Assembly: GCA_026195905.1 (NCBI GenBank)
Contig: JAPHRE010000020.1
Coordinates: 1-41,938 of the forward strand
Source: Pseudopelagicola sp.
GTDB lineage: Bacteria > Pseudomonadota > Alphaproteobacteria > Rhodobacterales > Rhodobacteraceae
Reading direction: 5' to 3'
DNA length: 41,938 nucleotides
This document shows positions 1-8,252 of the stretch, piece by piece. How positions within the stretch are numbered: position 1 is the first letter of the stretch; the number at the start of each line of letters is the position of its first letter. A model generated the notes under the pieces. That model was not told where the DNA came from, ran no database searches, and saw only the letters and a program-made list of their open reading frames with translations. The position numbers were made by a program, and so were the translations under genes.

Positions 1-2289
1 CACCAACTCTGAGACGGGGACGATGAACCTGCCGCCGTGGCGCAGGAAATCCTGCTGTTGTTGAATGATCTCGTCTTGGAGGTTCCACGGCAGAATAATC
101 ATGTAGTCGGGTTTTGATTTGGCTATTTCGTCCAGCCCTGCAATTGGGACTTTGACCCCCGGCATGAATTTTCCGTGTTTGTGGGGGTTGCGATCAACCA
201 CAAAATCAACCGTCTCTGATCCAATTTGCAGGTAATTGAGCAACACGGTGCCCTTTGCAGCGGCCCCATAGGCGGCGATGCTTTTACCTTGGGCCTTTAG
301 TCCCAAAATAAGACGCCGGGCGCGATCACGATAGTCGCTCATCCGCGCGCCAAAGTCCTCAAAGAAGGCAGGCGCGGTCAATCCCGTGGCCTCTTCCTCG
401 GCCAAAATCGCGGCAACAGCCTCAGTCGCGCGCCCCTGTTTACAAAATGTGAGCTTGAGCGAGCCGCCGTGGATATTGGTCCTTTGGCAGTCGACAAGGT
501 GCAGGCCGTGACGCTCGAAAAGGTTCCGGGCCGAGGTGACGGAAAAATAGCATAGGTGCTCGTGATAGATCGTATCGAACTGGTTCTGATCCACGAGGTC
601 GCGCACATAGGGGAATTCGACAACGACCCGCCCTGTGTCGGTCAACAGGTCGTGCATGCCTTTGACAAGGTCATTGGGGTCTTCGACATGGGCCACAACG
701 TTGTTGGCCAAGATCAAGGATGCGGTTTTGCCTTCGGCCCTCAGATCACGCGCCAAACGCGTTCCAAAAAAGGCCTGTCGTGTGTCGATCCCCTGTTTCA
801 ATGCGGCCTGCGCTTGGTGCGGGGCGGGATCAATGCCAAGCACAGGAATCCCGGACGCCTTGAAGTTTTTCAGCATGTAGCCGTCGTTGGAGGCGATCTC
901 GACAACAAGGTCGTCTTGTCCAAGCCCCAGATCTGCGATCAAGCCCAAGGCGCTTTGGCGGCAATGGTCTAGATAATGCTCGGAATACGATGAAAAATAG
1001 AGGTAGCTTTCGCCGAACATTTCCGTTGGCGCGCGTGTCTCCAATATCTGCACGAGGGCACATGCCGGGCACATCGCCAACCGCAATGGTAGCCGATCCT
1101 CTTGGGCATCGGCACCGTCGATCAAGCCATCCGAGCGCGGCATGAGACCGAGGTCAGCAATTGGTTTCAGGCCAGTTGCCTTGCAGGACACGCAGGTTTT
1201 TTGCGCCGCATCCGCCGCAAAGCCCTGCGCGTCGCTTGTGTCCTGCAAGGCGTGCTTATCATGGCTTGGGTGGTGCAAAGAGCGATCCACAACACCGTCC
1301 GCGACAAGCTGTTTGATGTGGCCGATGCGTTGGTAGCGCGGGCCTTCAAATTCTTGCGTCGCCATATCCTGAGACCGCAGCAGGTCATAGAGGCTCTGCG
1401 CTCCGCGCCGGGCGTCCCATTGAGGGGCAAAATCCGGCATGACCCTTTGGATCTTGTCACAGTTCACGCGATAGCATCGCTTGTCTGGCCCTGCGTCGGG
1501 CGCATAGGTGATGCGGCAGTTGGGGACAATGGTCGCCACGATCTCTGCCAGTTCGCTGATCCGATAGTTGTGCTCGGTGATGCCGACGTTGAAGGCCTCG
1601 TTTCGGATCATGTCTTCGGGGGCATTCAGGGCCGCGACAAAGGCGCGCGAAATATCCTCGATATGGACAATGGGGCGCCAAGGGGTGCCGTCTGACTTCA
1701 TGCGGATTTCGCCGGTTGTCACGGCCCAGGCCACAAGGTTGTTCAGGACCAGATCAAACCGAAGACGCGGGCTTATGCCGTAGGCGGTGGCCGAGCGCAG
1801 GAAGGTTGGACAGAAATGGTCGTCCGCGAGCTTGGCCAGGCCCAACTCGGCCTCGACTTTGCTAACCCCATAAGGGGTCACGGGGTTGAGGGCTGCGGTC
1901 TCGTCAATAGGGGCGTCCCCGCTGGCGCCGTAGTTCGAACAGGAGGATGAAAATACAAACCTGCGCACCCCGGCCTGACGCGCCGCTTTGGCGAATTTAA
2001 GCGTTGCGTCGCGGTTGATGGCGTAGGTCGTCTGGGGGTCGAAATCTCCCAGCGGATCATTGGACAAAGCGGCAAGATGCAGAACCGCATCGACGCCTTC
2101 GAGGTCACGCGCCTCGACGTCGCGGATATCCTTCAAAAGCGTGGGGACAACCGGAATGCGGCGCGCGGCAAAGCTACACCGTTCAAACAGATCGCTATCG
2201 TAGCCGATGACCTCATGCCCGGCGGCCTTGAGCATTGGCGTCAATGTCGTCCCGATGTAGCCCCGATGGCCCGTGACCAAAACCTTCAT
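1..2289 (-). CDS. NDP-sugar epimerase/dehydratase fused to a sugar C-methyltransferase (3' end outside window)
   Basis: One reading frame of 763 codons stays open from the ATG at 2289 to the window edge; I read every codon and found no stop. Residues 1-340 are a short-chain dehydrogenase-type NDP-sugar epimerase: TGHRGYIG (6-13) is the NAD-binding loop, SSSCSNYG (114-121) and YGVSK with Tyr140/Lys144 form the active site. A linker of about 25 residues follows. Residues 366-763 match the class I SAM-dependent C-methyltransferases of deoxysugar pathways: zinc pairs Cys366/369 and Cys407/410, SAM loop [10 protein letters not shown] (464-473), YHEHL (575-579) with the Glu-His pair, and the C-terminal FIVPVSEL. 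Normally these are two genes. Expected role: making a branched deoxysugar from a CDP-sugar. Start overlaps the rfbF stop as ATGA. Only a few terminal residues are probably missing. Confidence 0.88.
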   Translation of the reverse strand, partial: MKVLVTGHRGYIGTTLTPMLKAAGHEVIGYDSDLFERCSFAARRIPVVPTLLKDIRDVEARDLEGVDAVLHLAALSNDPLGDFDPQTTYAINRDATLKFAKAARQAGVRRFVFSSSCSNYGASGDAPIDETAALNPVTPYGVSKVEAELGLAKLADDHFCPTFLRSATAYGISPRLRFDLVLNNLVAWAVTTGEIRMKSDGTPWRPIVHIEDISRAFVAALNAPEDMIRNEAFNVGITEHNYRISELAEIVATIVPNCRITYAPDAGPDKRCYRVNCDKIQRVMPDFAPQWDARRGAQSLYDLLRSQDMATQEFEGPRYQRIGHIKQLVADGVVDRSLHHPSHDKHALQDTSDAQGFAADAAQKTCVSCKATGLKPIADLGLMPRSDGLIDGADAQEDRLPLRLAMCPACALVQILETRAPTEMFGESYLYFSSYSEHYLDHCRQSALGLIADLGLGQDDLVVEIASNDGYMLKNFKASGIPVLGIDPAPHQAQAALKQGIDTRQAFFGTRLARDLRAEGKTASLILANNVVAHVEDPNDLVKGMHDLLTDTGRVVVEFPYVRDLVDQNQFDTIYHEHLCYFSVTSARNLFERHGLHLVDCQRTNIHGGSLKLTFCKQGRATEAVAAILAEEEATGLTAPAFFEDFGARMSDYRDRARRLILGLKAQGKSIAAYGAAAKGTVLLNYLQIGSETVDFVVDRNPHKHGKFMPGVKVPIAGLDEIAKSKPDYMIILPWNLQDEIIQQQQDFLRHGGRFIVPVSELV

Positions 2290-3005
2290 TCTTGCTCCCA
2301 CGTGGCCCAGGGACGGTCTCCCGAGGCCCAAAGGTCTTCTAAAATCTGTTTGTCGTAGAGCGTATCCATAGCCGACCAAAACCCTTCGTGCCGGTAGGCC
2401 ATCAACTGACCATCGCGTGCGAGGTTTTGCAGCGGCGCATGCTCAAACATCACCATGTCACCGTCGATATAGTCGAGCACCTCTGGCTCCAGCACGAAAA
2501 ATGCGCCGTTGATCCAGCCTTCCATTTTCGCGGGCTTTTCTTCAAACGCCGTCACGCGATCCCCGTCGAAGGTCAGATGTCCGTAGCGGGCCGGTGGTCT
2601 GACGGCGGTCACTGTGGCCAGCTTCCCGTGCGACCTATGAAATGCGAGAAGGTCGCGGATATTGACGTCAGAGAGGCCATCGCCCCACGTCAACATGAAG
2701 GTGCCCTCGCCGAGATAGGGCTTGAGCCGCTTGATGCGCCCCCCAGTCAGCGTCTCGGCCCCTGTTTCAACCAGATCAACGTTCCAGTTCTTTTCCTGGC
2801 CCTTTGGGGTCGCAAAGAGGTGCTGGATCATGTCCCCTTTGTAGCCAAGCGCAATGGAAAAATCCGTGAAGCCGTGATGGGCGTAATGCTTCATAATATG
2901 GCAGATGACAGGATGGCCGCCGATCTCCACCATCGGCTTGGGGCGAAACACCGTCTCTTCTGCGAGCCTTGTGCCCTTACCACCAGCTAAGATCGCGACT
3001 TTCAA
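2286..3005 (-). CDS. rfbF: Glucose-1-phosphate cytidylyltransferase
   Basis: Converts glucose 1-phosphate and CTP to CDP-glucose, the entry step for CDP-deoxysugars in cell-surface polysaccharides. The N-terminus carries the nucleotidyltransferase signature LAGGKGTR (6-13) followed by [12 protein letters not shown], as in the family. I place the start at a TTG (3005): it is preceded by AGGAG with a 9-base spacer and gives the family's usual N-terminus (M-K-V-A-I-L-A-G-G). An in-frame GTG at 3047 would add 14 residues of unrelated sequence. The predicted 239 residues are slightly shorter than typical RfbF proteins of about 255. The stop overlaps the start of the downstream fusion gene by four bases (ATGA), so the two are probably translationally coupled. 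The next steps, epimerase/dehydratase and C-methylation, are encoded directly downstream. Confidence 0.9.
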   Translation of the reverse strand: MKVAILAGGKGTRLAEETVFRPKPMVEIGGHPVICHIMKHYAHHGFTDFSIALGYKGDMIQHLFATPKGQEKNWNVDLVETGAETLTGGRIKRLKPYLGEGTFMLTWGDGLSDVNIRDLLAFHRSHGKLATVTAVRPPARYGHLTFDGDRVTAFEEKPAKMEGWINGAFFVLEPEVLDYIDGDMVMFEHAPLQNLARDGQLMAYRHEGFWSAMDTLYDKQILEDLWASGDRPWATWEQE

Positions 3006-3103
3006 ATTTTGACGCTCCTGTTGGGTTTCAATTTCGAAGACCCGCACAAGCGATCTGCCCCGTTTGAAACATTCTTGGTTTTGAATTGAATTTCAACAAA
3101 AAC

Positions 3104-3109
3104 TGTCAA
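3104..3109 (-). promoter_or_regulatory. Possible -35 element for the rfbF operon
   Basis: The 117-base gap between the glycosyltransferase stop and rfbF is clearly AT-rich. It contains a perfect TTGACA on the minus strand. Downstream is a small dyad (TTGAA, six bases, TTCAA) where a -10 would fall, but no good TATAAT-like hexamer is at 17 bases. Promoter assignment is therefore weak. Confidence 0.25.
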
Positions 3110-3122
3110 AATTATTAGCGGC

Positions 3123-4016
3123 TCAGTCGAATATCCTACGGAAATTCCTGTGTATTTTCACCCCGGCAAGGGCAAAGGGAAGAAAAAGTGCGCATGTCAA
3201 ACGGTCAAGGAAACGCAGTCCCGGAAGGGTCAGTATTGAGGACAGGAAACGGCGTCGGCGCGGTTTTTGCGTGCGCAATGTCAAATGAGAATCCGTATCG
3301 AACCAAGCCAGAAGTTGTTTTGAATCCCGCGCGGCCTTGGTTGAAATATTGTCGTGCATACGGCGGAAAAACAAAACATCGCCGTCCAGCTTGATGATTT
3401 TTCCCAGCAAGGCGGTCTCAAACAGAAGATCAAAATCCGACCCTTCATATGTATCAATCAGCTTGGTGTTGGACAGAAGGTCTCTTCGAAACAGGCCAAA
3501 AATCGAGGTGACACGGTCAAATCCGAACAGGGTTTGCCAAAGCCGCACCGGCACAATGTTAGACACCGTGTGAATATATCGAAATTTCTGCTCAAGCGGG
3601 ATCAGGTCAGCGTCGGTGAAGGCAAAGTTTGGGTAGACCAACATCGTTTTGTCATCGGCCGTCTCAAAGCCTTTGAGGCAGGCCGTTAAAAACCCCGGTG
3701 CCAGGACATCATCATGTGCGGCCCATTTGAAGTATGTCCCGCGCGATGCGTGGACCACATAGTTATAGTTTTTCGCCGCCCCCATATTCTTGGGGTGGCG
3801 GATATATGTAATCCGATCGTCGCGGTCGGCATAGCGTTGACAGATATTCGGGGTGTCGTCCGTGGACGCGTTGTCCGCGATAATGAGTTCGAAATCCTCA
3901 AAGTCTTGCGCAAGGATGGACTCCAGAGCCTCGGTCAGGAAATCCGCGCCGTTGAATACCGGCAAGCCGATGCTCACGACAACGGATGTGGCTGTGCTCT
4001 TTTGGCCGGGGGGCAT
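3123..4016 (-). CDS. Family 2 glycosyltransferase
   Basis: A 297-residue GT-A fold glycosyltransferase of family GT2. The N-terminus has the beta-strand/loop SIGLPVFNGADFLTEAL. The first nucleotide-sugar acidic site is in IIADNASTDDTP (DNAS at 48-51), and the metal-binding DxD-like motif is HDDVLAP (101-107), preceded by YFKWAA. The last 45 residues contain a basic stretch (KPRRRRF) and a hydrophobic segment, suggesting peripheral attachment to the inner membrane. It likely adds one sugar to a lipid-linked glycan from the CDP- or other NDP-sugar pool made by the neighbouring genes. Acceptor and donor cannot be told from sequence. It begins with ATG at 4016 and is separated from rfbF by an AT-rich gap that may hold its own promoter. 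Confidence 0.88.
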   Translation of the reverse strand: MPPGQKSTATSVVVSIGLPVFNGADFLTEALESILAQDFEDFELIIADNASTDDTPNICQRYADRDDRITYIRHPKNMGAAKNYNYVVHASRGTYFKWAAHDDVLAPGFLTACLKGFETADDKTMLVYPNFAFTDADLIPLEQKFRYIHTVSNIVPVRLWQTLFGFDRVTSIFGLFRRDLLSNTKLIDTYEGSDFDLLFETALLGKIIKLDGDVLFFRRMHDNISTKAARDSKQLLAWFDTDSHLTLRTQKPRRRRFLSSILTLPGLRFLDRLTCALFLPFALAGVKIHRNFRRIFD

Positions 4017-4128
4017 ATCCTAATCCATTCCCATCAAAATAGTGCGAGTCGTTACACTGCGACACGTCTTTAGTGCAATAATCTTTTGTTAAACATATTA
4101 TGCATAGGCGGTGTGGCCAGCTTTGGCT

Positions 4129-4151
4129 ACGCCTTCAATTGTGGAAGGCGT
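4129..4151 (-). terminator. Hairpin straddling the stop codon of the 4135-5181 gene
   Basis: A perfect 8-bp stem (ACGCCTTC / GAAGGCGT) with a 7-base loop spans the stop codon of the gene ending at 4135. No T-run follows, so intrinsic termination is uncertain; it could protect the 3' end of the message. Confidence 0.35.
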
Positions 4152-5181
4152 CTTCTTCGATCTTTTCGACGGTCGCCTTGCCAAATTCGACCTGAGCGCG
4201 GTGGGCGATCAATCCGACGGCATAGCGGTCGCCTTTCAGATGGCCGGATATGTCGGTCAGTTCGATCCATTCCCCAAATGCGCCATGTGGGAGCGGTCGG
4301 GTTTTGAGCCGTATGGATTTGACGCCATTGGCGTCGAAGGCTTCGACGACGATCCGAAAGGCGTCGCCGGCGGTGGGGTGATGAGGGCGGTAGATCCGAT
4401 CCGTTGCATGCGGGTCCGATCCCGATTTCCTGGAAAACTCGACACCGAAGCCGCCCTGCACCGAGTAATACCAAGCCAGTCCGTATTCCCAACCGCGCCG
4501 GGGGAAACGGCCTTCTGGATCGAGGTGTCCGCCCCAGAAGGGCAAGACCCCAAACCCGTGCAACGCGCCGGTTGCTTTTGCAAATCGCATATCGACAGTG
4601 ACGCGTCGGCTCCCTTGAAAGGGGGGGGCGATAAGGACGAAACGATCATATCCCTCATGACCGAGGCGCGGGCGAATGGAATAGCCCAGCGTATCGCTCT
4701 TTATGATGTCCCAGAACCCGTCCTGCACCTCGGGCGGTCCCCTTTCCCAATCCGATATGATTGGGAAGTCGGGCATGTCCTCGTGGTAATGAAAGGGGTG
4801 GGTGAAGGTGCGGCGCAGTCCCAGAAGGCTTTGGAGTTCGATGTCCAAATTGTTCGCACGTGGTCGCAATTTATCCGCATGAATTTCTATCAGGACATGC
4901 CCCCTGCCAAGTCGGGGCGAGCCTCGGCCAAGGTTTTCCCAAGGCCCGCCATTGGCGCGAAATCGCAACGGGCGCAGGACAGGGGCCGGAAGGCGAGAGC
5001 GGGCATTGAAGTTCGCCGTGACGTCATCGGACTTGCGGCCAATCAATGCGGGGGCGTCTGCGAGGTCGAATACCATGCGGTCCGGTGCAAAGAGAAACAC
5101 CATCTCGATCACCGCGAGCGCCAATATTGCGACCAAGGCCAACGCTTGCAGTGGCCTTTTAAGGGTTTGAAAATGCCTCAT
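4135..5181 (-). CDS. Membrane-anchored protein of unknown function
   Basis: I do not recognise this family. From the ATG at 5181 it has 348 residues: a short basic N-terminus (MRHFQTLKRPLQ), one strong hydrophobic segment (about residues 12-32, ALALVAILALAVIEMVFLF) and a large soluble part that would lie in the periplasm. The soluble part is rich in aromatic and glycine residues in beta-strand-like spacing, for example the stretches VLPFWGGHLDP and WEYGLAWYYSVQGGFGVEF, which recall jelly-roll or concanavalin-like carbohydrate-binding folds. That resemblance is an impression only. The reading frame extends upstream to 5331 but would then cross the divergent gene, so 5181 or the ATG at 5196 is more likely. 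Neither has a clear ribosome binding site. Position at the head of a glycan cluster suggests a role in the cell envelope. Confidence 0.65.
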   Translation of the reverse strand: MRHFQTLKRPLQALALVAILALAVIEMVFLFAPDRMVFDLADAPALIGRKSDDVTANFNARSRLPAPVLRPLRFRANGGPWENLGRGSPRLGRGHVLIEIHADKLRPRANNLDIELQSLLGLRRTFTHPFHYHEDMPDFPIISDWERGPPEVQDGFWDIIKSDTLGYSIRPRLGHEGYDRFVLIAPPFQGSRRVTVDMRFAKATGALHGFGVLPFWGGHLDPEGRFPRRGWEYGLAWYYSVQGGFGVEFSRKSGSDPHATDRIYRPHHPTAGDAFRIVVEAFDANGVKSIRLKTRPLPHGAFGEWIELTDISGHLKGDRYAVGLIAHRAQVEFGKATVEKIEEDAFHN

Positions 5182-5184
5182 AAC

Positions 5185-5235
5185 AATCGGGACCATGACC
5201 GGAAAAGCCGTTTGAAGGCAAGGCTTGGTCCGATT
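5185..5235 (-). promoter_or_regulatory. Inverted repeat abutting the putative start codon of the 4135-5181 gene
   Basis: On the minus strand AATCGGACCA (5235-5226) can pair with TGGTCCCGATT (5195-5185), leaving one bulged C. The inner bases AAGCC/GGCTT (5227-5223 region and its partner near 5205-5210) extend the stem. The structure ends three bases before the ATG at 5181, in the place where a ribosome binding site would be expected. It may be a translational control hairpin or an operator. Confidence 0.3.
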
Positions 5236-5317
5236 GCTCTCGTGTTCCCCTGATAGCCACGCCCGCCGCCGCCCTGTATAGGCTTGCGCCAACACCTTTG
5301 CGACAGGAGCCGCCGAC

Positions 5318-5941
5318 ATGGATACACTCACGCATATTTTCCTGCCGCTGACGATTGTGGCGACGGCGGTGATGGCGGCGTCGGCGGCGATTCAGGCGCG
5401 GCGGTTCCGTTTGGATTTGTTCGGGGCGACGGTTCTCGGCGTGGTAACGGCAGTGGGCGGCGGCACGTTGCGGGATTTGTTGATTGGACGGGTGCCGGTA
5501 TTTTGGGTCGAGGATACGACCTATATCATGATCGCGGTGCCGATTGCCGGGGCGAGCTATTTTGTGGCGCGGGCGATGCCGGAGGGCAACGGCCAGCGGC
5601 TCCGGCTATTGATGTATCTTGATGCGATTGGTTTGGCGCTTTTTACGCTGACGGGTGTGCAGGTCGCGCTGGAGGCCGGGGTTTCGCCACTGATTGCGGT
5701 GGTGATCGGGTGCGTCACGGGAACGGCGGGGGGCATGATCCGCGATCTTTTGTGCAACATCACGCCCAGCGTCTTGCGCGAAGACCTCTACGCGACGCTC
5801 TCGCTGGCCGGGGGGGCGGTTTACCTTGGGCTGGCGGAATGGCTCCGTGAGCCGGTGGCGACGCTTGTGGTTTTCGTGCTTATCCTTGTGGCGCGGATCG
5901 GACTATTGCTTCGGACGCCGCCGGACGCAGAGGCGGATTAA
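5318..5941 (+). CDS. TRIC/YadS-type (UPF0126) inner-membrane protein
   Basis: A 207-residue polytopic membrane protein with about seven hydrophobic segments arranged as two repeats of the UPF0126 / Gly_transporter domain. Each repeat carries the glycine-rich signature: VVTAVGGGTLRDLLIG in the first and CVTGTAGGMIRDLLC in the second. Bacterial members are called trimeric intracellular cation channel family proteins, and some have been linked to glycine transport; the substrate here is unknown. The start ATG is supported by ACAGGAG eight bases upstream. It is divergent from the unknown membrane-anchored protein, and its stop codon overlaps the stop codon of the convergent coiled-coil gene. Confidence 0.88.
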   Translation: MDTLTHIFLPLTIVATAVMAASAAIQARRFRLDLFGATVLGVVTAVGGGTLRDLLIGRVPVFWVEDTTYIMIAVPIAGASYFVARAMPEGNGQRLRLLMYLDAIGLALFTLTGVQVALEAGVSPLIAVVIGCVTGTAGGMIRDLLCNITPSVLREDLYATLSLAGGAVYLGLAEWLREPVATLVVFVLILVARIGLLLRTPPDAEAD

Positions 5942-6264
5942 CCGGCGTTCATGCGTTCGATATAGCTGCGCATTTCTTCGGCTTCGTGGCGGGCATCGCG
6001 CAGACCTTCCATAGCGGCGGACAGCTCGGCCTCGGTCTGGGCGAGTTGGTTGGTCAGCTCGGCCTCGCGTTGTTGCAGATAGGTGATTGCCTGATCGCGG
6101 GTTTCCTCGGCCTCGTGGAGTTCCTGGCTCATGCGTTCAAGTTGATCGACGTCGGCCTGCGACACGCGCGAGAAACGATGCACCAGCCAATTGGCGAACC
6201 AACCGACGCAGAAGGCGACGAATAGGATGACGGCGGTGGCGATGATGAAATCAGTTCTGGTCAT
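5938..6264 (-). CDS. Small membrane-anchored coiled-coil protein
   Basis: This 108-residue protein has one N-terminal transmembrane helix (about 7-28, IIATAVILFVAFCVGWFANWL). A long heptad-rich helix follows (about 35-105) with repeated Glu/Gln/Ala/Leu, predicting a coiled coil in the cytoplasm or periplasm. No named family is recognised. Its ATG lies 14 bases inside the end of the OmpA-domain gene, so the two are almost certainly co-transcribed and probably translationally coupled. A partner or tether role for the OmpA-domain protein in envelope organisation is a reasonable guess. Confidence 0.8.
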   Translation of the reverse strand: MTRTDFIIATAVILFVAFCVGWFANWLVHRFSRVSQADVDQLERMSQELHEAEETRDQAITYLQQREAELTNQLAQTEAELSAAMEGLRDARHEAEEMRSYIERMNAG

Positions 6265-8191
6265 CTGGATCAGTCTCCTGCGGGGCGGATTCTTGGGGGG
6301 TGCTCTCTGTGGTCTCTTCGGTCGCGGCGTCAGGGGCGTCAGCCTCTTCGGCGGCAGCGTCCGTTGGTTCGGCGGTGTCCTCGGGGCGGATCAGAACAAA
6401 TTCGATCCGGCGGTTGGCTTCGCGCCCTTCTTCGGTGTCGTTGTCGGCGATGGGCGTGGTTTCGCCATAGCCCACAGCGGTAAACCCCGAGGTCAGGATA
6501 CGGCGATCATGCAGGGCGTTGAGGACTGATTGGGCGCGTGTTTGGCTTAAGGCTTGGTTCATTTCCTCGCGGCCCTGGCTATCGGTATGGCCCTGAATTT
6601 CGAGTTTGAGGCTTATTTCCTCGCAGGCGCGCAGGATTTCGGAGATTTCGTCGATGACGGGTTCGGCCTCGGCGTCGAGCGTGCCGGAGCCGGGCTCGAA
6701 GGTGATTTGTTGGGCATCGAGAACGGCTTTGACCTTGGAAACGCACTCCTCTGGGGTTGGCAATTGCGCGATCGGGTCAAGTTTTTCGAGGTAGGTCACG
6801 TCGATGGTGAAATGGTCGCTTTTGTCGAGCTTGTCAGCCAGCAGGCGGGCTATGGTGTCGTTGGCGGTCGGATCGCCGGTATTGCCGGTCACGGAGACAT
6901 CTTCGCCGGTCACGGTCAGGGCGCCATTGTTGAGATACGAGAGCGCGTCGAGACCGGCCATGACGCGCAGGCTCCACGTTGCGGGGAGGGTTTCGTCGAG
7001 GCGGGCGGCCATGTGGATGCCGTCACTGCCAAAGCGGGAGGCGGCGTAGCTTTCGGTCATGGTCCGGCTGAGTGCGTTGGGCAAGCGTCCGCGTATTTGC
7101 AACAAGCCTTCGGGGCTGAGCGTGGCGGTGAATTCAGCTGCTTCGCCATCCTCCTCGACGGGGGTTGGCAGGGTGGAATGCAGGGCGAAGACCTCGGGGA
7201 GGGAGGTTTCCATTTCACCCACCACGCGATCAAACAGCGCCTGATCGGTGCCCATGAGTGCGATGAGGGTAATGTCGGCGTCGGAGAATGTCACAGAGCC
7301 ACCGCCAAGGCGGCTCAACCCTTCAAACGCAATTTCCACGGCGTCGGCCCAGCGCGGGGTCGGCACGCCAAGGCCGATGGTGCAGGTGGCATCGGTTTGC
7401 AGGCCAGCGTCCACGGCGGCTTTGAGAATGCGGTCACGGGCCTCGACGCTATCTGCGGAGCAAGCGTCAAAGCGTGCGCCGCCCTCGTCAAGCAGGAAGC
7501 GCAGGGTAAAGGGGGTGATGACCGGGCGCGGCGCAGTAATGTTGAGCATGAGGTCAAGCGTTGGCGGGGCTTTGCGGCGCAGCGCCCGTTCGATGTCGCG
7601 GCGCTCTTCGGGGCTGTCGGACATGGCGGTGATGGCGACGCGTCCGGCCTCGACCGAGATTTTCGACCGCGGCAGGTCTTCGAGCGCGGATGTGGCGTAG
7701 TTAAGTGCCTGCTGCCAGCCTTCGGGCCGATCATAGGCGGCGGTTTCGAGGAAGTCCGTGACGTTCGGTTCGCCATCGAGGCGAGTCAGGTCGCGCAGGA
7801 GGCGGTCACGGTCAGACGCCTCGGGGATCAGGCCGATAAGTTGGATGCCTGCGTCGTTGCGCAGGATTTCCACGGAAAAGCGCGGCGGGGCGATGCCAGC
7901 GGTGGCCTCGATATGCATGTTGTCGATGACGCGGGCGGCGTCGACGACGCGCCCGGCGGCAGAGATCGCCTTGAAGCGGTCGGCCTCTGTCGGGGCGATG
8001 CCGGTCAGGAAGACCTGAAGCCCTTCGGCGTGGACATCGGCCCATGTCATGCCTTCCCGCGCCAGTTCAGATTGCACGCCACGTTGCGAGGCGTCCTCGA
8101 TCAGGTCGGCCGACAGAATGGCGGCAACGACGGAGAGGAAGGCGGCGGTTGCAAACGCCGCGACGAGAATCAGGAGGGATGAAAGGCGCAT
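6251..8191 (-). CDS. OmpA-domain protein with BON-like N-terminal region
   Basis: A 646-residue exported protein. Residues 1-28 form a signal or anchor helix. From about 45 to 230 there are repeats resembling BON domains (V-x-A-E-G-L-Q-V-F-L-T-G-I-A-P, then A-R-V-I-D-N-M), probably binding lipid or other envelope parts. Residues about 496-601 are a clear OmpA/MotB peptidoglycan-binding domain: FEPGSGTLDAEAEP, the diaminopimelate-binding EIQGHTDSQGREEMN, and EANRRIEFVL with the conserved Arg. The last 45 residues are an acidic Asp/Glu/Thr/Pro-rich tail. There is no beta-barrel, so it is an envelope-spanning linker rather than a porin. The start at 8191 has no convincing ribosome binding site. 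It lies downstream of ubiA with a 61-base gap. Confidence 0.88.
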   Translation of the reverse strand: MRLSSLLILVAAFATAAFLSVVAAILSADLIEDASQRGVQSELAREGMTWADVHAEGLQVFLTGIAPTEADRFKAISAAGRVVDAARVIDNMHIEATAGIAPPRFSVEILRNDAGIQLIGLIPEASDRDRLLRDLTRLDGEPNVTDFLETAAYDRPEGWQQALNYATSALEDLPRSKISVEAGRVAITAMSDSPEERRDIERALRRKAPPTLDLMLNITAPRPVITPFTLRFLLDEGGARFDACSADSVEARDRILKAAVDAGLQTDATCTIGLGVPTPRWADAVEIAFEGLSRLGGGSVTFSDADITLIALMGTDQALFDRVVGEMETSLPEVFALHSTLPTPVEEDGEAAEFTATLSPEGLLQIRGRLPNALSRTMTESYAASRFGSDGIHMAARLDETLPATWSLRVMAGLDALSYLNNGALTVTGEDVSVTGNTGDPTANDTIARLLADKLDKSDHFTIDVTYLEKLDPIAQLPTPEECVSKVKAVLDAQQITFEPGSGTLDAEAEPVIDEISEILRACEEISLKLEIQGHTDSQGREEMNQALSQTRAQSVLNALHDRRILTSGFTAVGYGETTPIADNDTEEGREANRRIEFVLIRPEDTAEPTDAAAEEADAPDAATEETTESTPQESAPQETDPDDQN

Positions 8192-8252
8192 GTGAAAGCG
8201 GTCTACTATTTATTGGATGCTGCTAGATACGACGCCCGGAAGGTGAGGGCAA

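Noticed and set aside
1150-1380. Two separate genes (epimerase and methyltransferase) with a missed start
   Set aside because: No stop exists between them in the frame and the only in-frame ATG, at 1365, lies inside the epimerase C-terminus. A read error remains possible and is noted as a test.
4111-5253. A 380-codon plus-strand reading frame
   Set aside because: It mirrors the minus-strand membrane-anchored protein, which has a proper hydrophobic helix; the plus product has no recognisable motif or ribosome binding site.
6554-8182. A 542-codon plus-strand reading frame opposite the OmpA-domain gene
   Set aside because: It is an antisense shadow in high-GC DNA; the minus strand encodes clear OmpA motifs and the plus product has low-complexity Gly/Ala/Asp text without domains.
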